Source of the DNA: a filamentous cyanobacterium ESFC-1
GTDB taxonomy: Bacteria > Cyanobacteriota > Cyanobacteriia > Cyanobacteriales > Spirulinaceae
NCBI GenBank assembly: GCA_000380225.1
Contig: KB904821.1
Location: 2,184,676-2,248,675 of the forward strand
Direction of reading: 5' to 3'
DNA: 64,000 bases
Positions 18,355 through 28,427 of this stretch are shown piece by piece. The translations under genes were made by a program, and so were the position numbers. The notes beneath the pieces were generated by a model that saw only the letters and a program-made list of their open reading frames with translations, searched no databases and had not been told where the DNA came from. Position 1 is the first letter of the stretch; every line of letters begins with the position of its first letter.

Positions 18355-19473
18355 TTATCCCCCGAAAGCCATGGGAAAGGTCAGTTTTAAGGCGGCGGTC
18401 AACAGTAAGTTAACCAAAGCCACTGGCAGCAAGAACTTCCAACCCAAATCCAGCAGTTGGTCAATGCGGACGCGGGGTACAGTCCAACGCATCAGAATGG
18501 CGATGAAGATGAGGAAATAGGTTTTGAGAATCGTCATGATAATGCCTAAAGAAGCGGTGACGACTTGCAGCCAAGCGGTATCTTCACTGGTTCCGAGCCA
18601 ACTGGCTAAACGGTCTAAGGGAATGGGGAAGTCCCAACCGCCGAGGTAAAGAATGGCGAAAACTAAAGAAGACAGCACCAAGTTGACGTAAGACCCGATG
18701 TAAAATAAGCCGAATTTCATCCCGGTGTATTCGGTTTGGTAGCCTGCGACTAATTCTTCTTCGGCTTCGGGTAAGTCAAAGGGGAGACGTTCGCATTCAG
18801 CGAGGGCGGCAATCCAGAAGATTAATAAACCTACGGGCTGTCTCCAGATGTTCCAACTGAGGATGCCATAACCGGATTGCTGTTCGACGATATCAATGGT
18901 GCTGAGGCTGTTGGACATCATCACCACGGCCAGCACAGCCAAAGCCAAGGGGATTTCGTAGCTAATGGCTTGTGCTGCTGCCCGCAAGCCCCCTAACAGG
19001 GAGTATTTGTTGTTTGAGGCATAACCGGACATCAACAAGCCGATGGGGGCAATACTGGACAAGGAAATCCAGATGAAAATCCCCACATTGAGGTCGGTGA
19101 TGACCAGGTTTTGTCCGAAGGGGATGATCAGATAAGACAAAAACACGGGGATCACCACTAAAATTGGCCCCAAGGTAAATAAGATGGGGTCGGATTTAGT
19201 CGGGACGATATCTTCTTTGAAAACGAGTTTTAAGCCATCGGCGACGGGCTGCAATACGCCCAAGGGCCCGGCAAATTCGGGGCCGATGCGTTGTTGAGCG
19301 GCGGCGGAGATTTTACGCTCTAGCCAAACCACGACCAAAACGCCAACGGTGGCCCCGATGATGACGAGGGTCATGGGTAAAGGAATCCACATGGTTTTGG
19401 CGAGGCCGGGGGATATCCCCATATCCGTGAGGGATTCGATAAAAGTTCCTTGTAGATCGATTCCTGAATTCAT
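18355..19473 (-). CDS. ndhA: NDH-1 subunit NdhA (NuoH-like)
   Basis: Membrane subunit of NDH-1 linking the peripheral arm to the membrane arm, 372 residues with about eight to nine helices. Diagnostic segments are '[20 protein letters not shown]', '[17 protein letters not shown]' and '[20 protein letters not shown]', the last lining the quinone chamber with conserved Glu residues. It is the first gene of the ndhA-I-G-E cluster. The start ATG at 19473 ([14 protein letters not shown]) matches the family. Confidence 0.97.
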   Translation of the reverse strand: MNSGIDLQGTFIESLTDMGISPGLAKTMWIPLPMTLVIIGATVGVLVVVWLERKISAAAQQRIGPEFAGPLGVLQPVADGLKLVFKEDIVPTKSDPILFTLGPILVVIPVFLSYLIIPFGQNLVITDLNVGIFIWISLSSIAPIGLLMSGYASNNKYSLLGGLRAAAQAISYEIPLALAVLAVVMMSNSLSTIDIVEQQSGYGILSWNIWRQPVGLLIFWIAALAECERLPFDLPEAEEELVAGYQTEYTGMKFGLFYIGSYVNLVLSSLVFAILYLGGWDFPIPLDRLASWLGTSEDTAWLQVVTASLGIIMTILKTYFLIFIAILMRWTVPRVRIDQLLDLGWKFLLPVALVNLLLTAALKLTFPMAFGG

Positions 19474-19809
19474 TGATTTTGATGGCGTTAGAGATTTATA
19501 AGCGGTGTAGCTTTCGCGTCATTGGTCGTTGGTCATTACAAATGACAAAAGGCCAAGGACTAATGACAAAGCGACAGGCGACTATCGGTCCGGTTTATTC
19601 AATGAGTGGACAAGGTAGTCGCTTTCTGTGAAGTTTTTTAACTGGTGCTGCTTAACAGTATATCGTTCGAGGTTTCTTCCCTCGATCGCTGGGGTGATAA
19701 ATCTTTCTTACGGCATAAATCAGGGGTTTTTCATTTGAGATAAGCTGAAAGCTAAAATGTTAAGAATAGTAAAGTAAATGAATTTAAGTTTCGCAAAGGC
19801 TAAAAGGGC
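19474..19809. promoter_or_regulatory. Divergent promoter spacer, ndhA / MFS
   Basis: No gene. Contains AAGGACA/AATGACA-type heptads at about 19528-19572, close to the phrase ATGACAAAGCGACAG that also occurs near 13207. A/T-rich DNA follows before the MFS start. Promoters for both directions should lie here, but none can be named with confidence. Confidence 0.4.
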
Positions 19810-21096
19810 GTGAAAGTTTTTATCGCATTGGAGCGACACAAACGACGTAATCTCATTTTGTTATTTGGTTCGGGGTTGTTATTTTGGCTAAGTATGACTT
19901 CCCTGTTACCCGTTTTACCTGCTTATATCCAGGATGTGAGTCCGGGGAGCGTGACGCTGGAATGGTGGGGTTTTCGTTGGTTTTTGTCGGTGGAGTCTCA
20001 AGTGGGTTTGGTGATGGGATGCTTTGCGGTGGGTTTGCTGCTGTCTCGCAGTCGGGTGGGACGGTTGGCGGATATCCGAGGGCGCAAGGTGGCGGTTTTG
20101 ATTGGGACGACGGTGGTGGCTTTGGCTCCGTTGGGCTATTTGTTTGTGGAGTCGATTCCGTTGTTGATGGTGTTGCGGGGTTTTCATGGTATTAGTATTG
20201 CGGCGTTTACGACGGGCTATAGTGCTTTGGTGGTGGATTTGTCGCCGTTGAAGCATCGCGGCGAGTTGATTGGCTATATGAGCTTGGTGGTGCCGATTGG
20301 GATGTCGATGGGCCCGGCGGTGGGGGGTTATATGTCTACGGGTTTCGGGTATGGGCCGTTGTTTGTGGCTTCGGCGATCGCGGGTTTGTTGGCTTTGATA
20401 TTCGCGAGTTTGGTACAAGAGGATTTTACGGCTTTGGTGAGGGACAAAGATAGCAGTCCGGCTCAAGCCAAGCAACGGTTTTGGCAGTTGCTGACCAGTC
20501 GCTCGTTACGGGTTCCGGCGGCGATTATGATGTTGATTGGGTTATTGTTTGGCACGTTGATTACGTTTTTGCCGTTGTATTTTCGAGCCAGTGGGATTGA
20601 TCTCAATATTGGTTTGTTTTATACGGGGACGGCGATCGCGAGCTTTGTGGTGCGATTATTAACCGGGAGTGCGTCCGATCGCTATGGTCGCGGTTTGTTT
20701 ATTACCGTGAGTTTGATTTGTTATGGCGTTTCGATGATTTTGTTGGCGATCGCGCAAACGGGTGTAACTTTCTTATTGGCTGCTATGCTCGAAGGTTGTG
20801 GTGCGGGAATGCTGATTCCCATGGCGATCGCGCTGATGTCCGATCGTTCTCAAAATCACGAAAGGGGCTTGGTTTATGCCATTTGTATTGGTGGCTTTGA
20901 TTTAGGGATCGCGATCGGGGGGCCGGTTTTGGGTCTTTTTGCCAACTCCATTGGCTATCGTGGTTTATATTTCTTGGCTTCGGGCTTTGCTTGGCTGGCG
21001 TTGATCATTTTCGTCACCCAAGGGGGCAAAAACTTACCCCATTCTTGGCGCTTTGCCACCGGACGGGCTAAAGATTGTTTTGCGCTGGATGGTTAG
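19810..21096 (+). CDS. MFS transporter
   Basis: Inner-membrane major facilitator of 428 residues with about 12 helices. Motif A between helices 2 and 3 reads 'GRLADIRGRKVAVLIG', and a related 'GSASDRYGRGLFI' lies between helices 8 and 9. The arrangement resembles drug-proton antiporters and tetracycline-type exporters; the substrate is unknown. The start is a GTG at 19810 (VKVFIALERHKRRN). The C-terminal tail after the last helix is short. Confidence 0.83.
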   Translation: MKVFIALERHKRRNLILLFGSGLLFWLSMTSLLPVLPAYIQDVSPGSVTLEWWGFRWFLSVESQVGLVMGCFAVGLLLSRSRVGRLADIRGRKVAVLIGTTVVALAPLGYLFVESIPLLMVLRGFHGISIAAFTTGYSALVVDLSPLKHRGELIGYMSLVVPIGMSMGPAVGGYMSTGFGYGPLFVASAIAGLLALIFASLVQEDFTALVRDKDSSPAQAKQRFWQLLTSRSLRVPAAIMMLIGLLFGTLITFLPLYFRASGIDLNIGLFYTGTAIASFVVRLLTGSASDRYGRGLFITVSLICYGVSMILLAIAQTGVTFLLAAMLEGCGAGMLIPMAIALMSDRSQNHERGLVYAICIGGFDLGIAIGGPVLGLFANSIGYRGLYFLASGFAWLALIIFVTQGGKNLPHSWRFATGRAKDCFALDG

Positions 21097-21454
21097 TAAT
21101 CAGTTTCTAAGGGGCAGTGGGCGTGTAGGGGCGGGGTTTCCCCGCCCAGAGTGGGAGGAGTGGGAGGAGTGGGAGGAGTGGGAGGAGTGGGAGGAAATTA
21201 CCAATTACCAATGCTGAGATTTGGATATGAAGCCTAACCAACAACCAACAACCAACAACCAACAACCAACAACCAATAACCAATAACCAACAACCAACAA
21301 CCAACAACCAACAACCAATAACCAATAACCAACAACCAACAACCAACAACCAACAACCAACAACCAATAACCAATAACCAACAACCAACAACCAACAACC
21401 AACAACCAATAACCAATAACCAACAACCAACAACCAACAACCAACAACCAACAA
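21097..21454. repeat. Composite repeat: GC hairpin, 9-bp repeat, leader, heptad array
   Basis: In order: GC hairpin repeat (about 21111-21150), a 9-bp GTGGGAGGA tandem (about 21151-21194), TTACCAA heptads, a 30-base leader at 21211-21240 (ATGCTGAGATTTGG...), and about 31 copies of AACCAAC/AACCAAT (21236-21454). The array touches the TAG stop of the next gene. The leader recurs at 28428-28457 in front of a second array. Confidence 0.9.
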
Positions 21455-23371
21455 CTAATACGTTTTTAGACAATCGTGGCCATTACGTTTAGCTCGATAA
21501 AGGGCTTGTTCGAGTTGATTCATTAACGTCATGGGGGTGTCTTGGTGCTGAATATTGAGACTGACAACGCCGAGACTGGTGGTGAGGACGGGGGAGTGAA
21601 AGCCCCCTAAACCGAGGTTAGGATGATTGTAAGGAATGGCGAGATCGCGCACGGCTAAACGGCTTTGTTCGGCGAGGGCTACGGTTGTATCGAGGTCGAG
21701 GTCAAGGAATAAAGCCACGAAACACAAGCCACTGTAGCGGGCAATTAGGGTGGCTTGGGGACTAAAGATCAGTTTGAGGGTGCGGGTGACTTCTTGCAAA
21801 CAGCGATCGCCCGCTTGTTGACCGTGAACGCGGTTATAAACTTGAAAATAATCAATTTCGCACAAAATCGCGGAAATACAGGCGTTTTTGTTTTGCCAGG
21901 GTTGCCATTGGGTATTGAGATATTGCTCGAAATACTGGCGGTTGAGGAGCTTCGTGAGTAGATCGAAGTGATTTTCTGTGACAATCTGAGGGGAGGGGGC
22001 TGTGTCTGGCAGGGGTTTGGCGGCTTCGAGTTGTTGGCTGAAGTAAAGGCGATATAAATCGCAGCTAAACTGAGCTTGATGACCGTCGAGGTGAACTAAA
22101 CCCATGCTTTCAAGTTGATGGGCGGCGATCGCATCGAGGGGAGTTTCGCGGTCTTCAGCAATAATAATGCGAAGGGTGTCCATGAGAATCGGCTTGGCTT
22201 GGACTAGGGTTAAATAGTAACGCAGATGGTCGCTGTAAATCCCTGATGGGGTTGGGGCTTGGTCGAGTAAGTCGGTTAAACGGGTCTGGCCGCGACGCAG
22301 ATGATAAAAGGCGATGTTAATGAGATAGGGATGTCCCCCCACCATCGCGGCTAGGGGGGCTAAACGGTTTAATCCTTCTTCTCCGGCCAGGTTATCGAGG
22401 TTGTAGCAATGGGCTAAATCTTGAATTTGGTTCAGGGTCAAGGGAGGCAGTTTGACCAGAATGCCGACATTAAAGGGGGATTGATTATAGTTTAATGGAA
22501 AGGAGGATTCGCTGGTACAAGCAAGGATTAAACGGAGTTTTTGCCAAGTTTCAAGACGTTGGGCTTGTTCGTGCCAATACCGCAGCATGGGCAGGAATTC
22601 TTGGGCGATTTCGGGATAATTAAACAGGCGATGGACTTCATCAAAAGCGATCGCGATGGGAGTATTAATTTGTTTGAGAATATAGGCTTCAAAATAAATC
22701 TTACAGCTTACTTTACTACCTAAATCAAGACTCCAATATTCGTCTTGGCGGGGTTCGAGATCGAGTTGACGACTAACATGGGCGCAAAACCAGCGTAAAT
22801 AGCGGTCGAGAGACACAAAAATGCTGCTGTCGGCTTCTTGTAGATCGATGGCTACGGTGCGATAATTTAGGGCGGCGGCGCGATCGAGAATGTAGTTGAG
22901 TAAAGAGGTTTTTCCCATGTTTTGAGAACCTTTGATCCGAATCGCACAACCCGATTGTTGCAAGGTTGTCAAAATGGGAGCTTCAATCGCTGGACGGGAA
23001 ATGTAAACAGGAGAGGAAGCGGTTAAAGGTGTTCCCGGAAAGATAGTTTCTGAAGGGTTGGGGGTTTCCGAGACTGGGGAAACGGGTGGAGGAGGGTTTG
23101 TCGTTTCAAGGGAATTATAGCGATCGCAATAATCTTGTAGTACTAATTGGAGGTTTTTTTTGGTAACGCGATCGCCCACGCAATCGGATATTTCTTGCCA
23201 CAACTGAGAGCCAACTTCTTTGATATAACCACTGACGTAGGAGGAGTTTTCGGCAATTTCGTTATAGCTATAACCCAGCCACGATTGTTGCAGCACTAAG
23301 CGTTCAATTGGACTCAGGGCCCGGTTTAGTAAAGTTTGCTCGACTAGAAGCAAAATGTTGTTAACATTCAT
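21455..23371 (-). CDS. HTH - AAA ATPase - degenerate GGDEF fusion
   Basis: Protein of 638 residues. Residues 1-85 resemble the vWA-MoxR-associated N-terminal helix-turn-helix (LSPIERLVLQQSWLGYSYNE). Residues about 125-430 are an AAA/STAND-like NTPase with P-loop 'GSQNMGKTSLLNYI' and Walker B 'PIAIAFDEVHRLF', as in the cyanobacterial 'AAA-like domain' family. Residues about 470-638 are a GGDEF domain by overall pattern (HFDLLTKLLNRQYFEQYL ... EQALYRAKRNGHDCL). The signature GG(D/E)EF is replaced by 'RYSGLCF' (545-551), so diguanylate cyclase activity is doubtful. The combination suggests a signalling NTPase with a non-catalytic or GTP-binding output. Confidence 0.78.
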   Translation of the reverse strand: MNVNNILLLVEQTLLNRALSPIERLVLQQSWLGYSYNEIAENSSYVSGYIKEVGSQLWQEISDCVGDRVTKKNLQLVLQDYCDRYNSLETTNPPPPVSPVSETPNPSETIFPGTPLTASSPVYISRPAIEAPILTTLQQSGCAIRIKGSQNMGKTSLLNYILDRAAALNYRTVAIDLQEADSSIFVSLDRYLRWFCAHVSRQLDLEPRQDEYWSLDLGSKVSCKIYFEAYILKQINTPIAIAFDEVHRLFNYPEIAQEFLPMLRYWHEQAQRLETWQKLRLILACTSESSFPLNYNQSPFNVGILVKLPPLTLNQIQDLAHCYNLDNLAGEEGLNRLAPLAAMVGGHPYLINIAFYHLRRGQTRLTDLLDQAPTPSGIYSDHLRYYLTLVQAKPILMDTLRIIIAEDRETPLDAIAAHQLESMGLVHLDGHQAQFSCDLYRLYFSQQLEAAKPLPDTAPSPQIVTENHFDLLTKLLNRQYFEQYLNTQWQPWQNKNACISAILCEIDYFQVYNRVHGQQAGDRCLQEVTRTLKLIFSPQATLIARYSGLCFVALFLDLDLDTTVALAEQSRLAVRDLAIPYNHPNLGLGGFHSPVLTTSLGVVSLNIQHQDTPMTLMNQLEQALYRAKRNGHDCLKTY

Positions 23372-23545
23372 GCAAACAAAAAATTAGGGCTACGTCTAAA
23401 TGATCAATGTCAAGCTGAAGATATCAGAAAATCTGTTCGTCTTCTTTGACTTTACTCTATGAGGTTATTGTGACATGAATTTGAGCCGAAAGTTGTATAT
23501 AAAGGCCATCAATTTTTGGATATTTGATAATCTCTGGATTGGCGA

Positions 23546-25507
23546 CTATTTAGGATTTTTGTGAGGAAACGCCAAATTTACTAAAGTCGAAATAAACTGG
23601 GTCGTGTTGATGGGTTTAGATAAATGCGCCACAAATCCGGCTTCGAGGGCTTTATTCACGTCTTCTTGACGAGCATAGGCAGTTAGGGCGATCGCGGGGA
23701 TCGGGATTTCCCCTTTCGGACTGCGATCGCGTAAAATCTGAATCAAATCATAGCCATTCATTTCGGGCATCCCGATATCGCTGACAATTAGATCGGGGGA
23801 TTGTTGGGTGTAAAGCTCAATGGCTTCTTGGGCTGAACTGGCGGCGATCGCGATCGCGCCATATTCTTCTAACATTAAAGCCAAAAATTCACGGGTATCT
23901 TGATTATCTTCGACCAACAACAGTTTAATCCCGGCTAAAGTATTAGCTTTAGGAATATTTTGGGAATTTTTGGCGTTTTTGCCATCCTGCAACGGTTTTT
24001 CTTTGAGAATAGGTAGAGTTAGGGTAAAGGTTGAACCTTGGTTCAATCCTCCACTCGCCGCCGCGATTGTACCACCGTGTAACTCCACCAAATGCCGCAC
24101 AATGGCTAAACCCAACCCCAATCCCCCATGTTTACGGCGATTGCTGCCCTCAGCTTGGCGAAAACGATCGAACAAATAAGGGACAACATCAGGATCGATT
24201 CCGACTCCCGTATCGCTAATACTCAGAATCATATTATCGCCCTCGGCTTGCATTGTAATGGTGACAGTTCCATCTTCGGGGGTAAACTTCACCGCATTGA
24301 CCAACAAGTTCCAGATCACTTGTTGCAACCGTTCGGGGTCGCCATAAACTTGCTTATCCTGGTTTTGATAATCGGTAATAACTTTGATATTTTTGGCTTC
24401 TGCGGCCAAAGAAACCGTATCCAAAGCCGCCCCAACCGCATTTTTTAACGGTAAAGGATGAGCATTGAGGGTAATTTTGCCTCGAATAATCCGCGAAACA
24501 TCGAGTAAATCTTCAATCAACTGGGCTTGGGCTTTGGCGTTGCGTTCGACAATTTCTAACGCTCGTTGGGTTTGCTGTGTACCTAAACCGCCGTTGCGTA
24601 ACAACTGCATCCAACCCAGCATGGCGTTGAGAGGGGTGCGAAGTTCGTGGGAAAGAGTCGCCAAAAACTCGTCTTTGATGCGATTGGCTGATTCGGCTAA
24701 AGCCCTCGCTTCCCGTTCGCTGTTGAGGAGTTGACTGCGTTCGGCTTCCGCTTTTTTTTGGGCGGTAATGTCTTCGATCGCCCCTTCATAATATAACAAC
24801 TGATTGTCTTCGCGGTCGGCGATCGCGCGAGCGCTATGACGTACCCAAATCAAAGTGTTATCTTGGCGTTTTAACTGGGTTTCCAAGTCTTTGACCATAT
24901 TTTGGGTTTGGAGTTGGCTTTCCCATTTGTCCCGGTCTGGGGTTGATAAATGACGGTCTAAACGGGCTTGATTGAGGAGTTGCGTTTTGCTGTCATACCC
25001 CAACATCTGCACAAAAGCGTGATTTGCGTCTAAAAATTCACCTTCGACGCTAACACGATATAACCCGACCGGAACTCCCTCAAACAAGCGACGATAGCGT
25101 TTTTCCGATTCTTCTAACGCCAAGCGTTGTTCACTGCGTTCCCAGACTAAGCGTACCGCACTAGCCAAGCGGATATAATGACTCGGAGATTTAATCACAT
25201 AGTCATCTAGTCCGGCTTTCATGGCTTGAACGGCAATTTCTTCGCTTCCCGTTCCCGTGAACATAATAATCGGACAATCAGGATAGCGGTCTTTAACCGC
25301 GTGGAGAATTTCTAAGCCATTGGTCCAGCACAGTTGATAATCTGTAATAACGAGATTAAATTCGCCTTGATCTAGGGCTTTGTTAAAATCTTGAGCATCT
25401 TTGATTTCTTGGGTCTGAAAATCAGGAAATTCTCGGCTGAGTTCTCTAAGCACCAATAAGCGATCGTCAGGATTATCATCGATCAAGAGGAGTTGCAGTA
25501 CGGTCAT
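23546..25507 (-). CDS. Hybrid histidine kinase REC-PAS-HisKA-HATPase-REC
   Basis: Cytosolic hybrid kinase of 653 residues. The order is receiver (about 1-120, 'LLLIDDNPDDR', Asp in 'LVITDYQL'), PAS with PAC (about 135-255), HisKA with '[18 protein letters not shown]', HATPase with 'LLVNAVKFTPEDG', 'DTGVGI' and 'GGLGLGLAI', and a C-terminal receiver with 'LLLVEDNQDTREF' and 'LIVSDIGMPEMNG'. No transmembrane segment is seen, so it probably takes input from another kinase through the first receiver. It stands alone, separated by about 170 bases from the NTPase-GGDEF gene. Confidence 0.93.
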   Translation of the reverse strand: MTVLQLLLIDDNPDDRLLVLRELSREFPDFQTQEIKDAQDFNKALDQGEFNLVITDYQLCWTNGLEILHAVKDRYPDCPIIMFTGTGSEEIAVQAMKAGLDDYVIKSPSHYIRLASAVRLVWERSEQRLALEESEKRYRRLFEGVPVGLYRVSVEGEFLDANHAFVQMLGYDSKTQLLNQARLDRHLSTPDRDKWESQLQTQNMVKDLETQLKRQDNTLIWVRHSARAIADREDNQLLYYEGAIEDITAQKKAEAERSQLLNSEREARALAESANRIKDEFLATLSHELRTPLNAMLGWMQLLRNGGLGTQQTQRALEIVERNAKAQAQLIEDLLDVSRIIRGKITLNAHPLPLKNAVGAALDTVSLAAEAKNIKVITDYQNQDKQVYGDPERLQQVIWNLLVNAVKFTPEDGTVTITMQAEGDNMILSISDTGVGIDPDVVPYLFDRFRQAEGSNRRKHGGLGLGLAIVRHLVELHGGTIAAASGGLNQGSTFTLTLPILKEKPLQDGKNAKNSQNIPKANTLAGIKLLLVEDNQDTREFLALMLEEYGAIAIAASSAQEAIELYTQQSPDLIVSDIGMPEMNGYDLIQILRDRSPKGEIPIPAIALTAYARQEDVNKALEAGFVAHLSKPINTTQFISTLVNLAFPHKNPK

Positions 25508-25764
25508 ATCCTTTAGGGAGGTTAATATTCAGGGTAGATCGGCAATCCCAATAAAAATACAGCAAGGGAGAGGTCGGTAAATGGATACAAATACCTTTGT
25601 ATTTCGCAAGAAGGGGTGTTGAAATTCTACCTGAGTTGAGTCTAAATCCCAATTCTTTGGGGCTGATGTTGCCATCAATGTATATATTTTGGCGTTTCTA
25701 AAAGCGGCAAGTGTTATTAGAAAGGGTGAAGTCAGAAATTTTAAGATTTTGATAATCTTTGAAG

Positions 25765-25989
25765 TCAATTACTCAGTCTTTCTTCGTCTAGCTCTACGAT
25801 ATAGTCGAGATTGTCTACCGTTACGCGATCGCCCGTGACTAATTTTTTGCCCCGTCGCACTTCCACTTCTCCATTCACTAGGACTTCTCCCCCTTGGATC
25901 ATCATTTTAGCTTGGCCTCCGGTCATAGTAATCCCTTGCCACTTTAGGAATTGAGCGAGTTTGATGGTGGGTTGCGCTTGGGGTTTCAT
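25765..25989 (-). CDS. S4 RNA-binding domain protein (YbcJ-like)
   Basis: A 74-residue protein consisting of one S4 domain: 'IKLAQFLKWQGITMTGGQAK' followed by 'GEVLVNGEVEVRRGKKLVTG'. Such stand-alone S4 proteins bind structured RNA or ribosomal particles; the exact target is unknown. The ATG at 25989 (MKPQAQPTIK) is preferred over a TTG two codons upstream. Confidence 0.85.
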   Translation of the reverse strand: MKPQAQPTIKLAQFLKWQGITMTGGQAKMMIQGGEVLVNGEVEVRRGKKLVTGDRVTVDNLDYIVELDEERLSN

Positions 25990-26146
25990 GGGCAAATATA
26001 GAAAATCTTATCTTATCGCTTGGTCTGTTGAAGTTATCCCCAGAATGGGTGAAAATCTGGTTAATTCTAGAGTTGCGAACAGCACAGCCGCCAAAAGAAT
26101 GGTTAATATTATTTCAAGATTAGGCATTTAAGCATAGATAACTTTT

Positions 26147-26365
26147 ATGGTTGTACTTGACCCCCATTATCCCCAGATCGTGCTTTCGTTTCACTATCGC
26201 GGTTTTGAGGTGCAGATCGACCGCAGCCTGAGTGAAGACGGGGAATCTTATACAGCTTGGGCTAATTATTCTACAGGATGCGCGATCGCGGTTCCAAATG
26301 CCCGCAGTCGTACCCATGCGGTTAAACAAGCGAAGGCTTGGTGCGATCGCCGATTGAGCGATTGA
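26147..26365 (+). CDS. Small hypothetical protein
   Basis: Not recognised. A 72-residue ORF with a compact beta/alpha pattern: 'IVLSFHYRGFEVQIDRSL' then 'YTAWANYSTGCAIAVPNARS' then a helix 'HAVKQAKAWCDRRL'. The composition is protein-like and the frame contains HIP1 sites like its neighbours. It is probably a real cyanobacterial gene with no inferred function. Confidence 0.55.
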   Translation: MVVLDPHYPQIVLSFHYRGFEVQIDRSLSEDGESYTAWANYSTGCAIAVPNARSRTHAVKQAKAWCDRRLSD

Positions 26366-26653
26366 GGGGCAGCCTTTTCAGTTATCAGCATCTAAGGGGC
26401 AGCTTTGCTGTGGGCAGCTTTGCTGTGGGGGGAGTTGAATTCTACCCCAGAAAGAGGATCAGAAACTTTGGTTTTTAGGGGTTAGTTTTAAAAAGGCTAA
26501 AAGCTAGACGCTTATAGGCGTTACAGCCCGAAAAAGTGAAATTAAGTTTCAAAGAGAGTCATCAGTTATCAGTTTTTTAGTCAGCATTGACCATTGACTA
26601 TTGACCAATAAGGGCGCTCATCCCTTACTACTAACCAATAACCAATAACAAAA
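26366..26653. repeat. Mosaic repeat spacer
   Basis: A copy of the dispersed repeat described at 16253-16398 lies at about 26434-26572 in plus orientation. It is followed by heptad fragments (TCAGTTA, TGACCAT, AACCAAT). The AACCAAT heptads end five bases from the stop codon of the STAND gene at 26654. Confidence 0.75.
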
Positions 26654-28291
26654 TCAAGACATTAAAGGAATATTTTGCCATTCCTTGAGGTCAAAATCCC
26701 AACCCAGAAGGATAAACAACTCTCGCAAATTGGCGGCTACATAGCCAACCGTGAGGGGAGATTGGTTTTGGAGGAGGGGTAAAAGGTACAGCAGTTGACG
26801 AGCGATTTGGGCTTCGTCGCAGCGTAAGGTCATTTGTAAGCTGGTTTTGAGTCGATCGAGGATGCGAGCGGGGGGATAACGTCCGGTAGCGGGGATTTGC
26901 GGGTTGAGGCGGTGATTTTTAAAAACGCGGAAGTGATGGATGTCTTGGGTGTTGAGGACGGTTTGGATTTCTTGTAGGGATTGTTCGACGAATTTTTCGA
27001 TGGTGTATTTCATCACCAACGGTTGTAGGGTAAATAAGGTGGCTTCGGGGTTGAGGATTTTATCAATGAGCGATCGCCGTTCTAGGGTAGCCAGAAGTTC
27101 AAATAAACTCGATTGAGAGGGGGGAAAGAGTAAGGCAGCCCGCAGTTGATGAAGGGATAAGGGTTCAGGGGCGATCGCGAGCCAGTATAATACCTCCATC
27201 TCTAGTTCGCTGAGACGGTCGATTTGCTGCGATAAGAGGGTGCGGAGGCGATCGCCGAGGACAATGGTATTTTGGTGTAAGAATGCCCCCACATTGCCGT
27301 TAAAGACCTCTTGGATCATCGTTGCGATCGCTTTGAGGGCTAGGGGATTGCCACTATAGAAGTTGATGAGCATTTGTAGTTCGTTTTCTGTCCCGGAAAA
27401 GCCTTGGGCTTGTAGCAGTTGCATAGCATCTTGGACTTCTAAACCCCGCAGTTGGAGCGATCGCACTGGTAACATTTGCCCTTCATAGGGAACCACTTCC
27501 CCCGGTTTTTCACGACTGGTCATTAAAACGCAACTTTGGTGGCGATCGCTGCCAATTCTACGGAAAAAGTCGCCATAATCTTCATATCCGGGTAAATATT
27601 GCGCGGTTCGCCTTTCTGTATCCCCAGACGAGGCACAAATCACTTCCGCTTCATCCAACACAATCAGACAACGATGTTCTTGCATCAAGGCAATCGTTTG
27701 GGTAATGGCTTGTTGAATGTTGTCGGTGTCTAGGGTTTGTTGACCTTGGGAGAGAAATTGAATCAAACTATCGAGTAAACTGGTCAAACAAGGCGCACTG
27801 AGGAGCGATCGCCAAATCAACCCCTCAAATTCCCCTTGTAATCGTTCTGCGATCGTCACCGAGAGAGAGGTTTTACCAATACCTCCCATCCCCAACAGCG
27901 TCACCAACTTACAGCGATCGCGGACGATCCAGCGCTCTAACTTTTGTAACTCCAAACTACGCCCATAAAAATGAGGAACTTCTGGCGCTTCTCCCCAATC
28001 TTGCCAGTTTTGGGCTTGTTGACTCGGCTTTTCTTCAGTTATAGTCCCATCTCCAGGCAACTCTGCCACCTGTTGCCAATCTTCAATCCCCACCGCTCGG
28101 CAAATCGCGACAAAATTCTCCCTTTGGATGGCAATTCCCCGCCAAAACCGCTTGAGGGTCGCCTGAGTCGTATAAGCAGCATCCCACCACGCCGGAGTCC
28201 GAGTTTTCGTCCATCCCTTGCGTTTTCTCGCCCGGTCTACCAGGGCTAATCCTGTTTGTGATGCTTTGAGGGTATCTGCCACTTTTAACAA
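26654..28291 (-). CDS. STAND/NB-ARC-type NTPase with N-terminal HTH-like domain
   Basis: A 545-residue NTPase. Residues about 10-75 ('RARKRKGWTKTRTPAWW', 'ATLKRFWRGIAIQRENF') are a DNA-binding-like domain common at the front of cyanobacterial STAND proteins. The NTPase has the P-loop 'LGMGGIGKTSL' (133-143), Walker B 'CLIVLDEAEVI', sensor 'VLMTSREKP' and the GLPL-like 'SGNPLALKAIA'. Most relatives continue into WD40 or TPR repeats; this one stops after a short helical region. The start is uncertain: TTG at 28291 or GTG at 28282. Heptads of ACAATTT run directly into it. A role in signalling or defence is possible but unproven. Confidence 0.75.
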   Translation of the reverse strand: MLKVADTLKASQTGLALVDRARKRKGWTKTRTPAWWDAAYTTQATLKRFWRGIAIQRENFVAICRAVGIEDWQQVAELPGDGTITEEKPSQQAQNWQDWGEAPEVPHFYGRSLELQKLERWIVRDRCKLVTLLGMGGIGKTSLSVTIAERLQGEFEGLIWRSLLSAPCLTSLLDSLIQFLSQGQQTLDTDNIQQAITQTIALMQEHRCLIVLDEAEVICASSGDTERRTAQYLPGYEDYGDFFRRIGSDRHQSCVLMTSREKPGEVVPYEGQMLPVRSLQLRGLEVQDAMQLLQAQGFSGTENELQMLINFYSGNPLALKAIATMIQEVFNGNVGAFLHQNTIVLGDRLRTLLSQQIDRLSELEMEVLYWLAIAPEPLSLHQLRAALLFPPSQSSLFELLATLERRSLIDKILNPEATLFTLQPLVMKYTIEKFVEQSLQEIQTVLNTQDIHHFRVFKNHRLNPQIPATGRYPPARILDRLKTSLQMTLRCDEAQIARQLLYLLPLLQNQSPLTVGYVAANLRELFILLGWDFDLKEWQNIPLMS

Positions 28292-28350
28292 TGTACAATT
28301 TACAATTTACAATTTACAATTTACAATTTACAATTTACAATTTACAATTA
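28284..28350. repeat. ACAATTT heptad array at the STAND gene start
   Basis: About eight units of the 7-mer ACAATTT. On the gene's own strand it reads AAATTGT repeated up to the start codon at 28291. The rest of the divergent spacer to gcvT is also repetitive. A similar AATTGTA array abuts the yraN start at 30877. Confidence 0.9.
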
Positions 28351-28427
28351 ATAGTTAATAATTAATAATATACAATCAATAATTAGCAATTTACTGACAA
28401 TTACCAATTACCAATTACTAATTCTTA

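Noticed and set aside
25529..25768. 79-codon minus-strand ORF between the hybrid kinase and the S4 gene
   Set aside because: No domain, no ribosome-binding site, and it overlaps the end of the S4 gene; probably spacer.
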